From the NCBI RefSeq assembly GCF_000192865.1, contig NC_015276.1, forward strand, positions 3,162,001-3,226,000: DNA of 64,000 nucleotides, given 5' to 3'. Numbering within the stretch: position 1 is the first letter of the stretch; each line of letters begins with the position of its first letter. The stretch comes from Marinomonas mediterranea MMB-1 (lineage in GTDB: Bacteria > Pseudomonadota > Gammaproteobacteria > Pseudomonadales > Marinomonadaceae). Positions 26,379-38,200 of the stretch are shown piece by piece. The notes beneath the pieces are model-generated. The model was not told the DNA's origin. It did not search any database and saw only the letters and a program-made list of their open reading frames with translations. The translations under genes and the position numbers were made by a program.

Positions 26379-28181
26379 CTAACCAAGAAACAAAAAGTTG
26401 TCCTCTTCCATCGCAAGTAAGTTATCAGCGCCTGACAGCATAGTTTCAACATGCCCTCTAGTACGCGGTAAAATTCGCTCATAGTAAAAAGTAGCAGTTT
26501 GTAACTTCGCTGTGTAGAAACCTTGCTCGGATGAACCTTCATCAAGTTTCACTTGTGCAGTAACCGCCATTCTCGCCCAAAAGTACGCCAACACAACATA
26601 GCCAGAGTACATACAGTAGTCGAAAGAAGCTGCGCCGACTTCCTCTTTATTTTTCATGGCTTTCATACCGATTTTAAGCGTTACATCTCCCCATTCACTG
26701 TTTAGCTTACTTAGAGCGTTGATGTAGCCTTTAAAACGCTTATCGCCTTTATGCTCTTTACAGAACTTATGAATAATTTTAGTGAAACGTCGAAGCGTCG
26801 CACCTTGAGTCATAAGCACCTTACGCCCCAACAAATCCAGTGCTTGAATACCTGTTGTGCCTTCATAGAGCATCGAAATTCGACTATCACGTACGTTTTG
26901 CTCCATCCCCCACTCGGCAATAAAACCATGCCCACCAAACACCTGTAGACCTTGGTTGGCTGATTCAAACCCTGTCTCGGTTAAAAACGCTTTGGCAATC
27001 GGTGTAAGCAAGGACAAAAGCTCTTCGGCTTCTGCTTTTTCTTCATCAGACCCTTTTGTCGTTTTATCGACCAAAAGCGAGCTGTAGTGAATCAAAGCAC
27101 GGCCGCCTTCAGCAAAGGCTCTTTGGGTAAGTAGCATACGCCTAACATCAGGATGAACTATGATTGGATCGGCGGCTTTATCAGGCGACTTAGCGCCAGA
27201 CAGAGCACGCATTTGAAGGCGGTCTTTAGCGTAAACGACCGAATTTTGATAGGCCCATTCTGCGTGCGCCAAACCTTGAAGAGCCGTACCTAATCGCGCC
27301 GTATTCATAAAAGTGAACATGCAATTAAGACCACGATTTGGCGGCCCGATTAAGAACCCTTTTGCACCATCGAAATTCATAACACACGTGGCGTTACCAT
27401 GGATCCCCATCTTGTGTTCGATCGAGCCACAGCTAACGGCATTTCTATCCGCGACATCACCCGTTTCGTTAACATTGAACTTAGGAACAATGAACAGAGA
27501 GATCCCTTTGGTTCCAGCCGGCGCATCTGGCAAACGAGCCAATACGATATGAACAATATTGTCCGCCATATCATGCTCACCCGCAGAGATAAAAATTTTC
27601 GTCCCCGAAATAGCGTAGCTTCCATCAGAATTAGGCTCTGCTTTCGTTTTTAACATGCCCAAATCCGTTCCACAGTGCGGCTCCGTTAAACACATGGTGC
27701 CTGTCCACTCGCCTGTTACGAGTTTAGTAAGATAGGTTTGTTTCTGTTCATCTGTACCATGCTGTTCGAGCGTATTCATTGCGCCATGACTCAAGCCTGG
27801 ATACATACTCCAAGACCAATTCGATGTCGCGATCATCTCTGTGACCATCATACCTAAAGACTCAGGTAAGCCTTGACCGCCCACCGATTCTTCATGGGAT
27901 AAAGAAGGCCAACCACCTTCAACGTATTGCTGATACGCCTCTTTGAAGCCTTCAGGTGTCGTAACCTCTCCATCTTTGAAAGTACAACCTTGCTCATCCC
28001 CAATGCGATTTAATGGCGACAGGACACGTTCAGCAAACTTGGCGCCTTCTTCCAGTATTGCGGCAACCATGTCAGGCGTAGCCTCTTCTGCACCAGCCAA
28101 ATTTGCATAATGGTTATTGATATCGAGAACTTCTTCTGTAACAAATTTAATATCACGCAATGGCGCTTTATATTCTGGCAT
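26379..28181 (-). CDS. Acyl-CoA dehydrogenase (600-residue type with C-terminal extension)
   Basis: 600 residues, longer than the classic 380-residue dehydrogenases. FAD-binding/catalytic blocks are visible: GTMCLTEPHCGTDLG, ISGTKIFISAGEHD and SMLYEGTTGIQALDLLGRK. The EGTTG block is the family FAD-contact segment. The C-terminal extension (about 470-600) matches the extra domain of the FadE5/AidB-like group. It oxidises acyl-CoA to trans-2-enoyl-CoA and passes electrons to EtfAB, encoded in this region. Confidence 0.92.
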   Translation of the reverse strand: MPEYKAPLRDIKFVTEEVLDINNHYANLAGAEEATPDMVAAILEEGAKFAERVLSPLNRIGDEQGCTFKDGEVTTPEGFKEAYQQYVEGGWPSLSHEESVGGQGLPESLGMMVTEMIATSNWSWSMYPGLSHGAMNTLEQHGTDEQKQTYLTKLVTGEWTGTMCLTEPHCGTDLGMLKTKAEPNSDGSYAISGTKIFISAGEHDMADNIVHIVLARLPDAPAGTKGISLFIVPKFNVNETGDVADRNAVSCGSIEHKMGIHGNATCVMNFDGAKGFLIGPPNRGLNCMFTFMNTARLGTALQGLAHAEWAYQNSVVYAKDRLQMRALSGAKSPDKAADPIIVHPDVRRMLLTQRAFAEGGRALIHYSSLLVDKTTKGSDEEKAEAEELLSLLTPIAKAFLTETGFESANQGLQVFGGHGFIAEWGMEQNVRDSRISMLYEGTTGIQALDLLGRKVLMTQGATLRRFTKIIHKFCKEHKGDKRFKGYINALSKLNSEWGDVTLKIGMKAMKNKEEVGAASFDYCMYSGYVVLAYFWARMAVTAQVKLDEGSSEQGFYTAKLQTATFYYERILPRTRGHVETMLSGADNLLAMEEDNFLFLG

Positions 28182-28357
28182 GACCTTAAGACCTCATTAT
28201 TGTTTTTATCCGTCGTTGTAACATCGCATGTCTCCGAACACCCTATTTGAGGGGACCTTCATTCAAGGCTTCTTCTTTTATGAAAACAAACAGAAGGAAC
28301 GGATGATATGTTTTTATTGCATATTACAAAGAGTCGTTCATAACCGGAGATCTCTCA

Positions 28358-28447
28358 ATGACAAAACGAACCAAGTTCGGTAACAAAATTCACCAAGCTA
28401 TGAAGATTTTTGTTAGTAGATTAGTCAAAAACAGGAAGGCTAAGTAG
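28358..28447 (+). CDS. Small basic peptide, candidate gene
   Basis: 29 residues, with Lys and Arg making up more than a third (for example MTKRTKFGNKIHQAMKIF at the start), predicted to form an amphipathic helix. GGAGA precedes the ATG by about eight bases, and a hairpin follows directly after the stop, so it looks like a complete transcription unit. No recognised family. It is flanked by genes on the other strand. Confidence 0.45.
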   Translation: MTKRTKFGNKIHQAMKIFVSRLVKNRKAK

Positions 28448-28480
28448 GAACGCCGCTTCGCGGAGTGAAGCGGCGGTTTA
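28448..28480. terminator. Hairpin between the small peptide gene and the GTPase gene
   Basis: AACGCCGCTTC pairs with GAAGCGGCGGTT, with one bulged G, around a 7-base loop. It lies immediately after the 29-residue ORF and 18 bases past the end of the convergent GTPase gene. Confidence 0.6.
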
Positions 28481-28498
28481 GGTAAGCTTGTAAAACGC

Positions 28499-29568
<1,070 letters not shown>

Positions 29569-29572
<4 letters not shown>

Positions 29573-30159
29573 AGAGACTTATCGCCTCCGATTCGACTGC
29601 CTACCGCTGAATTTTGATCGCGATATTTTGCATTGTCTCTTTTATTGTAAGGCCTATCTGCAGGACTGCTCATTGTCTCAAAGTTAATAGCCCCGATTGT
29701 CATACCAGGCCGTAACGCTAATGGCAGCTTTCCACCATTTAAAAACTCTAAAACAATGCCGCCACTCCAACCAGGATCAATTCGGTGCGCCGTGACGTGA
29801 ACCATTAACCCAAGGCGTGCAAGAGAGGAGCGGCCATCCAACCAGCCGACTAGGTATTCGGGAATAGTGACACTTTCTTTTGTCACTCCCAGAACCAACT
29901 CCCCAGGATGAATAAAAAATGGGGTATCGTCTGCGATGATAATTTCGTCACTCATCACAGATTCAATCGTCTCACTTAGAGCTTCTTTCGGACCACTCAG
30001 ATCCAAAAAGGGCGCAGGGTGCCCTTGAAACGTACGAAATGAATTCCCGAGACGTAAATCGCACGAAACACCGCTTATTGCAGAATTATCAGGGCGCGGA
30101 TCAACAACGATGTCCCCACTATCCAATGCTTTAATAATATCTTTGTCTGAAAGTCGCAT
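29569..30159 (-). CDS. dcd: dCTP deaminase
   Basis: 196 residues. Conserved blocks: DGRSSLARLGLMVHVTAHRIDPGW, which runs into SGGIVLEF with the catalytic Glu, and the nucleotide-binding GVSCDLRLG. It deaminates dCTP to dUTP as a homotrimer. Length fits the monofunctional proteobacterial enzyme. It overlaps the downstream GTPase gene by four bases and follows apbC by 39 bases, so apbC-dcd-GTPase is probably one operon. Confidence 0.95.
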
Positions 30160-30198
30160 TCTTTTACCTATTTCACTGCTTTATCATTGAAAAACAGC

Positions 30199-31266
30199 TT
30201 AATCGTCACTCATGCCAATCGTTGGCATTTCGAATGTTTCTGTTTTGGTCGCTAGAGTAGCACCTAGCTTGCGTGCAATCGACTGATATATCTCGGTGAT
30301 ATCGGATTCAGGCTCGCTCACAACAGTAGGCGCTCCTGTGTCAGCTTGTTTTCGAATCGACATACTAAGCGGTAATTTACCCAACACGCCGACGCCGTAT
30401 TCTTGAGCTAACGTTTGACCGCCCTCTTCACCGAATATTGCTTCTTGATGGCCACAGCTGGAACAAATGTGCGTCGACATGTTTTCAACGACACCCAGTA
30501 CAGAAATATTCACTTTGCGGAACATTTCAATACCACGACGTGCATCCAACAAAGCAATGTCTTGCGGTGTGGTCACAATCACGGAGCCAGTAACAGGTAC
30601 TTTTTGCGATAACGTCAACTGAATATCCCCGGTACCCGGCGGCATATCAATAAACAAATAATCTAATTCTTCCCAATCTGTTTGCGTCAAAATCTGCATC
30701 AATGCCCCCGTAACCATGGGGCCTCGCCATGCGACAGGCGTCTCTTTCGTCGTTAAAAACGCCATGGACATCACTTGGATACCATGAGCAACGGGAGGAA
30801 CGAAGAATTTATCGTCTCTAACCCCCGGTCTCGTTTCCAACGAAAAGCCCATCATCATTCCTTGGCTTGGGCCGTAAATATCGGCATCCAAAATACCTAC
30901 TTTCGCGCCTTCTTTCGCCATTGCAAGCGCCAAGTTGACCGTCGTTGTCGATTTGCCGACACCGCCTTTTCCCGACGCGACAGCAATGACATTTTTAACG
31001 CCATTTAACCCTGGCAAGTTGTTTTGTACTGACGCTGCAACCACGTTGTTATCAATCTCTAAGCTGACTGTACGTCCGTCATTAATAACCGACATAACCC
31101 GCTTTTTGATTGAGTCTTTTTCTCGATCCGCATAATAAGACAGAGAAAGGCGAATCGAAACGGCGTGCTCACTCGTTTCAATATTCCATACATCGCCAAA
31201 AGGCACTCCGGTATTTTCATCCGAAAGCTGCGCAAGAGCTGATAATATCTCTTGATCCGTTAACAT
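30199..31266 (-). CDS. apbC: Mrp/ApbC family Fe-S cluster carrier ATPase
   Basis: 355 residues from ATG 31266, which has AGGAGAA upstream; a longer in-frame reading (31 extra codons) lacks this support. An N-terminal MIP18-like domain (about 1-90) is followed by the deviant Walker A motif GKGGVGKSTTTVNLA and the conserved cluster-binding CSSCGH segment. It carries Fe-S clusters to apo-proteins. It is divergent from metG, a common arrangement in gammaproteobacteria. Confidence 0.94.
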   Translation of the reverse strand: MLTDQEILSALAQLSDENTGVPFGDVWNIETSEHAVSIRLSLSYYADREKDSIKKRVMSVINDGRTVSLEIDNNVVAASVQNNLPGLNGVKNVIAVASGKGGVGKSTTTVNLALAMAKEGAKVGILDADIYGPSQGMMMGFSLETRPGVRDDKFFVPPVAHGIQVMSMAFLTTKETPVAWRGPMVTGALMQILTQTDWEELDYLFIDMPPGTGDIQLTLSQKVPVTGSVIVTTPQDIALLDARRGIEMFRKVNISVLGVVENMSTHICSSCGHQEAIFGEEGGQTLAQEYGVGVLGKLPLSMSIRKQADTGAPTVVSEPESDITEIYQSIARKLGATLATKTETFEMPTIGMSDD

Positions 31267-31590
31267 GAACTTCTCCTGGAATAAGAGGGACACTAACTGG
31301 CTGGCCTCACCACAAGGTTTAGTTGGTGCTTTTAAAAATAGACAGGTAATTACCGACAAAATGGGGACGAATTTACGAAAAGCAAGGTCAAACCTTGCAC
31401 CTATTTAGCAGGTTCTTATAATGTCCGCCAATTAGAAATGAATATGATCACCCGTTACAGATTCCAATCCGCGTAGTTATGATGTAAATGATGATAAATA
31501 CTGCCATTACAAAGGCAAAAATCGATTAATCGTCAGCATTAACATACTGAATACGGGTAATAAACCACACTCCAGCAGGCTTTATACAAA
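31267..31590. other. Divergent promoter region apbC/metG
   Basis: 324 bases without a gene. It holds the promoters of both genes. No clear riboswitch, hairpin or repeat was seen. Confidence 0.5.
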
Positions 31591-33642
31591 ATGGCACAAA
31601 CGCAAAGAAAAATCCTAGTTACCAGCGCCCTACCTTACGCCAACGGTCCGATTCACTTGGGTCATATGCTGGAACACATTCAAACCGATATTTGGGTTCG
31701 ATTCCAGAAACTGCGCGGCCATGTGTGTAACGCGGTATGTGCTGATGACGCTCACGGCACTGCAATCATGATCCGTGCCGAACAAAATGGCATCACGCCA
31801 GAAGAACTTATTGACGGCGTTCGAGCGGAGCACATGAAGGATTTTAATGACTTCCTGATTGGGTACGACAATTACCATTCTACTCACTCTAGCGAAAACC
31901 AAGAGCTGTCTAGCAGTATCTACCAAGCGTTACGTGACAATGGAAAAATTTCAGTCCGCTCAATCACTCAGGCATACGACCCTGAAAAAGGTATGTTTCT
32001 CGCAGACCGATTCGTAAAAGGTACCTGCCCGAAATGTAAAGCGGAAGATCAATACGGCGATAACTGTGAAGTCTGTTCTGCGACTTACACGCCAATGGAA
32101 ATGATCAACCCTCGCTCAGTCTATTCAGGTGCGACGCCGATTGAAAAAAGCTCGGATCATTACTTCTTTAAGCTACCTGAGTTTCAAGAGTTTTTGCAAA
32201 AGTGGACCCGCAGTGGCACATTGCAAACGCAAGTCGCAAACAAATTATCTGAGTGGTTAGATTCAGGCTTACAAGAATGGGACATTAGCCGTGACGCGCC
32301 TTACTTTGGCTTTGAAATTCCAGATGCTCCCGGCAAATACTTCTACGTTTGGCTCGATGCCCCGATTGGTTACATGGCAAGCTTTAAACACCTTTGTGAT
32401 CGTACAGAAGGTCTGAACTTCGATGACTACTGGGCTAAAGATGCTGATTCCGAACTGTATCATTTTATCGGTAAAGACATCGTTAACTTCCACGCGCTGT
32501 TCTGGCCTGCCATGCTTGATTGTGCGGGTTATCGCACGCCAACGGGCGTAAACGTTCACGGTTATGTCACTGTTAACGGTACAAAAATGTCCAAGTCTCG
32601 CGGCACGTTCATTATGGCCCGTACTTATTTAAATCATTTGGACCCACAATATCTGCGTTACTACTATGCTGCTAAGCTAAATTCCAGTGTCGATGACATT
32701 GACCTAAATCTTGAAGACTTCGTACAACGAGTAAACTCGGATGTTGTCGGCAAGGTCGTGAATATTGCCAGCCGTACGGCAAGCTTCATTAATAAAAAGT
32801 TCGACAGTCAACTGGCTACCGACGTAGCAGAAAACGACATGATTCAGGATTTCATTAACGCTGGTGATACAATCGCTGAATTTTACGAGACTCGTGAATA
32901 TGGCAAAGCCATCCGTGAAACCATGCGCCTAGCAGACATCGCAAATACATACATTGCAGATCAAGCGCCTTGGGTACTCGCGAAGAGCGAAGATACCTTA
33001 CCTAAGGTACAAGAAGTCTGCTCAGTTTCTTTAAACCTGTTTGCTATATTGGCGACGTATTTGAAACCTGTATTGCCAACACTGATCACAGATGCAGAAG
33101 CCTTTTTAGGAAAAGAGCTGACATGGGATAATCGCTCTGAACTTCTGTTTGGCCGCACTATTAACAAGTTCAAACCGTTAATGGCTCGCATCGAAAGCAA
33201 ACAAATCGAGGCTATGATCGAAGACAGTAAAGAGGCGGCCGCCGCCGAAGCCGCATTAAAGGAAGCTCATCAGCCTAAGCAAGAAGAGACTGAGTTAAGT
33301 AAAGATCCAATCGCAGAGGAAATTAACTTTGACGATTTCGCTAAGGTAGACCTTCGCATTGCTCTTATCGCCAAAGCGGAACATGTCGAGAAAGCAAACA
33401 AGCTACTGAAACTAACATTAGATTTAGGCGGTGAAACACGAACCGTATTCTCTGGCATTAAGTCTGCGTACAAACCCGAAGACCTTGAAGGCAAGCTAAC
33501 CGTCATGGTTGCGAACCTTGCTCCGCGTAAGATGAAGTTTGGTTTATCTGAAGGCATGGTACTGGCGGCTGGACCAGGTGGAGAAGACATCTACCTTCTT
33601 GAACCACATGATGGTGCGAAACCAGGCCAGCGAGTCATGTAG
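31591..33642 (+). CDS. metG: Methionyl-tRNA synthetase
   Basis: 683 residues. Class I signature PIHLGHMLEHI (HIGH-like) and KMSKSRGT (KMSKS) are present. The zinc-binding knuckle CPKC...CEVC is in the connective domain. The C-terminal EMAP-II-type tRNA-binding domain (about 580-683, from FDDFAKVDLRIALI) gives the dimeric E. coli-type enzyme. It charges tRNA-Met. Confidence 0.97.
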   Translation: MAQTQRKILVTSALPYANGPIHLGHMLEHIQTDIWVRFQKLRGHVCNAVCADDAHGTAIMIRAEQNGITPEELIDGVRAEHMKDFNDFLIGYDNYHSTHSSENQELSSSIYQALRDNGKISVRSITQAYDPEKGMFLADRFVKGTCPKCKAEDQYGDNCEVCSATYTPMEMINPRSVYSGATPIEKSSDHYFFKLPEFQEFLQKWTRSGTLQTQVANKLSEWLDSGLQEWDISRDAPYFGFEIPDAPGKYFYVWLDAPIGYMASFKHLCDRTEGLNFDDYWAKDADSELYHFIGKDIVNFHALFWPAMLDCAGYRTPTGVNVHGYVTVNGTKMSKSRGTFIMARTYLNHLDPQYLRYYYAAKLNSSVDDIDLNLEDFVQRVNSDVVGKVVNIASRTASFINKKFDSQLATDVAENDMIQDFINAGDTIAEFYETREYGKAIRETMRLADIANTYIADQAPWVLAKSEDTLPKVQEVCSVSLNLFAILATYLKPVLPTLITDAEAFLGKELTWDNRSELLFGRTINKFKPLMARIESKQIEAMIEDSKEAAAAEAALKEAHQPKQEETELSKDPIAEEINFDDFAKVDLRIALIAKAEHVEKANKLLKLTLDLGGETRTVFSGIKSAYKPEDLEGKLTVMVANLAPRKMKFGLSEGMVLAAGPGGEDIYLLEPHDGAKPGQRVM

Positions 33643-33688
33643 ACCTCTATCGCCTTCAATAAATTAACGAGAATCATTCTCTTTAAAT

Positions 33689-33715
33689 ACCGCCTGCTTC
33701 TAAACAGGCGGTTTT
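33689..33715 (+). terminator. Rho-independent terminator after metG
   Basis: Arms ACCGCCTG (33689-33696) and CAGGCGGT (33705-33712) are followed by TTT. Confidence 0.8.
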
Positions 33716-34062
33716 GCATTGATCTAGCTTATATAACAGAAGCCGATATGTTTTATTCAAAATTAAACTAGAAGTTATAGGTCTATAGACTTGTTAGTTA
33801 TAAGTAGCTTGGTATAGTTACGCTCAAAGAATCTTACGATTCGTGTGGCAATCGTATAGCGCTCACTCAACGTACTCACTAAGAGTAAGACGCTGAAATG
33901 CTCGTTGTAAAAAGGCCTAAAAAAAACACGATTCGTAAACAATGATAAGGCGTATTTTTTATAGAATAAGCGCCACTGGAAAAAGAACGTTACCAAAGAC
34001 AACGTTCACATTTACTCATAAGTTTTGCTCTTTACGTATTAACATCAAATTTTGGAAGTGAG
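33716..34062. other. Upstream region of the rnf operon
   Basis: About 350 bases without a convincing gene. A possible sigma70 promoter is TTGTTA (33791-33796) with TATAGT (33813-33818), spacing 16, giving a long leader to rnfA. Nothing else stands out. Confidence 0.35.
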
Positions 34063-34644
34063 ATGACCGAATATCTCTTAATATTGGTCAGTACAATTCT
34101 GGTAAACAACTTTGTACTGGTGCAGTTTTTAGGCTTATGCCCGTTCATGGGGGTTTCTGGCAAACTTGAAACCTCTATTGGTATGGCAATGGCAACGACG
34201 TTTGTATTAACGCTTTCAAGCTTATGCAGTTATCTTACCTTCGAATTTATTTTGCAGCCATTTGGTCTTGAATATCTTAAGACTATTTCATTTATTCTGG
34301 TTATTGCCGTTGTTGTGCAATTTACCGAAATGGTTGTGAGGAAAACCAGCCCTCTTTTATATCGTGTATTGGGTATATTCCTGCCTTTGATTACTACAAA
34401 CTGTGCGGTTTTAGGCGTTGCATTGCAAAACACCAGCAAACAAAACGGTTTTGTAGAATCCCTTTTATATGGCTTTGGTGCGGCGGTCGGCTTCTCCTTT
34501 GTACTGATCTTATTTTCCGCGATGCGTGAACGAATCAATGTCGCTGACGTCCCAGTTGCTTTTAAGGGGTCGGCGATAGGCATGATCACTGCGGGTCTCA
34601 TGGCGCTTGCTTTCATGGGCTTCACTGGCCTAGTGCAAATATAG
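34063..34644 (+). CDS. rnfA: Rnf electron transport complex subunit A
   Basis: 193 residues with six transmembrane helices; GLCPFMGVS and the LPLITTNCAVLG block match the RnfA/NqrE family, including the Cys residues proposed to bind a membrane iron centre with RnfE. GGAAGTGAG is upstream of the ATG. First gene of rnfABCDGE-nth. Confidence 0.96.
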   Translation: MTEYLLILVSTILVNNFVLVQFLGLCPFMGVSGKLETSIGMAMATTFVLTLSSLCSYLTFEFILQPFGLEYLKTISFILVIAVVVQFTEMVVRKTSPLLYRVLGIFLPLITTNCAVLGVALQNTSKQNGFVESLLYGFGAAVGFSFVLILFSAMRERINVADVPVAFKGSAIGMITAGLMALAFMGFTGLVQI

Positions 34645-34653
34645 GAGCGACAC

Positions 34654-35250
34654 ATGCTAACCATTCTACTTGCTGTTGGTATTCTAGTCGCCCTCGCTCT
34701 GGTTTTTGGAGCGGTACTAGGTTACGCAAATGTTCGCTTTAAAGTGGACGGCGATCCAATTGTTGATCAAATAGACGCGATTCTCCCACAGACTCAATGT
34801 GGCCAGTGTGGTCATCCTGGGTGCCGCCCTTATGCGGAAGCAATCTCGAACGGAGAAGCGATTAATAAATGCCCGCCAGGTGGACAAGCAACCGTCCAAG
34901 CTCTGGCTGACTTACTCGATGTCGAAGCCCTTCCTTTAGACGGTGATGTCGAAGAGTCTCCAGCAAAGCGCGTTGCTGTGATTCGTGAAGATGAATGTAT
35001 CGGCTGCACTAAGTGTATTCAAGCGTGCCCTGTTGATGCCATCTTGGGGGCAGCGAAACAAATGCACACCGTTATTGCTGATGAATGTACTGGTTGCGAC
35101 CTATGTGTTGAACCTTGTCCTGTTGATTGCATTGATATGGTCGAAGTTGGTGTGAATACAAAAACTTGGTCATGGGAAAAACCTGAAGGTGTTGCAGCAC
35201 AGTCTGTCAATATTATTGCTACTGATCGTCGTTTGGAGGCTCAAGCTTAA
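34654..35250 (+). CDS. rnfB: Rnf complex subunit B (ferredoxin-type)
   Basis: 198 residues. An N-terminal transmembrane helix is followed by the CGQCGHPGC...CPPGG [4Fe-4S] domain and two ferredoxin clusters (CIGCTKCIQACP and CTGCDLCVEPCP). It is the entry or exit point for ferredoxin electrons on the cytoplasmic side. It overlaps rnfC by one base. Confidence 0.97.
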   Translation: MLTILLAVGILVALALVFGAVLGYANVRFKVDGDPIVDQIDAILPQTQCGQCGHPGCRPYAEAISNGEAINKCPPGGQATVQALADLLDVEALPLDGDVEESPAKRVAVIREDECIGCTKCIQACPVDAILGAAKQMHTVIADECTGCDLCVEPCPVDCIDMVEVGVNTKTWSWEKPEGVAAQSVNIIATDRRLEAQA

Positions 35251-38200
35251 TGCAAGCGCCCGCTGTATATTCTTTTCACGGTGGTATTCACCCACCTGAA
35301 AATAAAACTCAATCTTTACAATTACCATTGGGACGCCCAAGCCTTCCAACCGAACTTGTTTTACCGTTAGGCCAGCATATTGGGCAACCTTCACGTCCGC
35401 TGGTAAAAGTGGGTGAGACCGTTCAAAAAGGACAGTCTGTTGCGATTAACAACGGTTTTTTGAGCAGCTTTTTGCATGCCCCGACGTCAGGAACGGTTAC
35501 AAACATTGAATTGCGACCAATCGCTCACCCATCAGGCTTAGAGGATCTGTGCCTCATTATTCAACCTGATGGGAACGACACTTGGACTGAACTATCCCCT
35601 CTTACAGATTGGGAAACTATCAGTAAAACAGACGTATTGGCTTACTTATCAGAAATGGGCATCGTCGGAATGGGCGGCGCTGGTTTTCCGACTCAAGTAA
35701 AGTTGCAAGGGGCACACAAACACCCGCTGTCTCACTTTATAATCAATGCGGCTGAGTGTGAGCCTTATATTACCGCCGACGACATGCTGATTCGCGAGCG
35801 TACATTAGAGCTCATATTAGGCATTGAAATACTTCAACATTTAGTTGAAGCCGAGCAGGTTGTTATCGGGATTGAAGACAATAAACCGACCGCCATTGCT
35901 GCCTTAAAGCAGGTTATACGAGAACGAAACAGTACCATTCAAGTTGCCGTTGTGCCGACTAAGTACCCTTCTGGCGGTGAAAAGCAACTTATAAAATTGC
36001 TAACAAATAAAGAAGTGCCAAGTGGTCGACACCCTGCGGATATCGGCGTACTTTGTCAGAATGTGGGCACCTGTACCGCGATTTACGATGCTATTTATCA
36101 TGGTAAGCCCTTGATAACACGTTACACAACGTTGACGGGGGATGCATTTGAAGCACCACAGAACGTTGAAGTGCTTCTCGGAACACCTGTTTCTCATTTA
36201 CTCGAATACGCAGGCACAATTGATAAAAAGCTAAATCGCTTAGTGATGGGCGGTCCTATGATGGGCTTCACGCTAAATGCAGATACAGTGCCAGTCGTAA
36301 AAACAACCAACTGTATCCTTGCGGCCTCTAAAAAAGAGCTTCCTGAACCCGCTCCTGAACAACCCTGCATACGTTGTGGTATGTGTGAGCAGGCCTGCCC
36401 AGCCAGCTTATTGCCACAACAACTATTGTGGTTCTCTAAAAGCCAAGAGCACGAAAAAGCAGAACATTACAACCTATTCGACTGCATTGAATGTGGTGCG
36501 TGTTCTTACGTCTGCCCTAGTAGCATTCCTTTAGTTCAATACTACCGCCATACTAAAGCCGAAATCAGAGAAGCGAAGGAAGCTGCGGTTAAGTCAGATA
36601 TCGCGAAGCAACGTTTTGAAGCTCGTAAAGCAAGACAAGAAGCGGAGGCCGCTGAGAAGGAGGCCAAGCGTTTAGCGAGACAAAAAGCGACGCCAGCTAA
36701 AGCGAATGACGCAAAAGTGAAAAAACCTGCGCCGACTGCTGCTCCTGCAATGAGTGACGACTCGAAAAAAGCAAAAGTGGATCTAGCCATTGCTAAGGGC
36801 AAACTGAAGAAGCTTGAAAAATCATTACTTGAAGCGCAAGAGAAAGAACACACCGAAGACATTAATACGATTCAACTTCAAGTAGATGCACTCAAAAAAG
36901 ACATAACAGAACTGGAAGCTAAAGTAGCCAGCGCGCCTGCACCAAAAGCGGCTGTAAAACCGGTGCTGAGCGACGAAGCGAAAAAAGCCAAAGTAGACGT
37001 AGCTTTGATTGGCACCAAGCTGAAGAAAATACAAAAGCAGCTCGCCGACGACCCAGACAATACAGAACTGAAAGAAAAAGCAGCCAACTTTGAAAAAGAC
37101 TTGAAAGCGGCGCAAGAAAAACTGGCGACATTAGCGAACTCAAGTAACCAAGCGACAGCTCCAGTAAACGACGATCTAAAAAAAGCGAAAGTCGATGTCG
37201 CCTTACTTGGAACCAAAGTTAAAAAAGTTCAAAAACAATTAACGGAAGACCCAAATAATTCGGAACTTCAAAACAAGCTTGAAGGGTTTGAAAAAGAGTT
37301 AAGTGTCGCTCAAGCTAAGTTAGCAAAACTGACGCAAGCACAGTCTAATAACAGTACATCCAGTAGTGGCACATCATCAACAAAGCCCGCGATGAGTGAT
37401 GAACTGAAAAAGGCAAAAATCGACGTCGCTTTGGCTAGCACCAAGCTAAAGAAAATCGAAAAACAACGTCAGGACGATCCAGACAATAACGAACTAAAAG
37501 ACAAGTTCGAAGGGTTCCAAAAAACGCTGTCTGAGGCCGAAGCTCGACTAAAGCAACTGTCTGACTCTGCTCCTACCTCTGGTGCTGAGAAAAACGCAGC
37601 TTCAACGAGTCAAGTCGATCAAGACGCGTTAAAAAAACTAAAAATTGATACTGCGATCGCAAAAGCGGCTGCCAAGAAAGCGGATAAAGCGCTTCAAAAA
37701 GCCATTGAAATTAACGCAGACAATATTGATAGTCTTAAGCAGCAGGTTGCCGATGCGCAATCTAGAGTAAACGAGCTTGAATCGTCTCTTAAAGGCGGTC
37801 AACCAAGTCAAGATAGCTCGAAGACTGCAAGTGTAGATTCTCAATCGAAACCCTCAACGGCAGCGATTTCAGACGACGAGAAGAAACGCAAAATTGATTT
37901 AGCCATTGCAAAAGCAGCAGTCAACAAAGCTAAAAAAGGCATAGCAGTGCTTCAGGATCAGGGCAAATCAGAAGACGATATTATCGCATCGGGTTTACCG
38001 ACGAAGCTTAAAGAAGCCGAACAAAAACTTGCTGAGCTAGAGACAATAAATCAATCGAATGTGCCAACTAAAGACACACTGACTAAAGAACCGTTGGACA
38101 AAACGGCATCAGGCAAGGCTGTTGAGCCGCTTTCGAATGACCTTGATAAAGAAACGCTAAAAAAGCACAAAGTAGCCGCAGCACTTGCTAAAGCACAGGT

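Noticed and set aside
33775..34002. Antisense ORF upstream of rnfA.
   Set aside because: Aromatic-rich, low-complexity translation of an AT-rich leader, with no ribosome-binding site.
36542..37216. Several antisense ORFs of 90-110 codons opposite rnfC.
   Set aside because: Shadows of the Lys/Ala-rich repeat codons; no start signals and no independent protein features.
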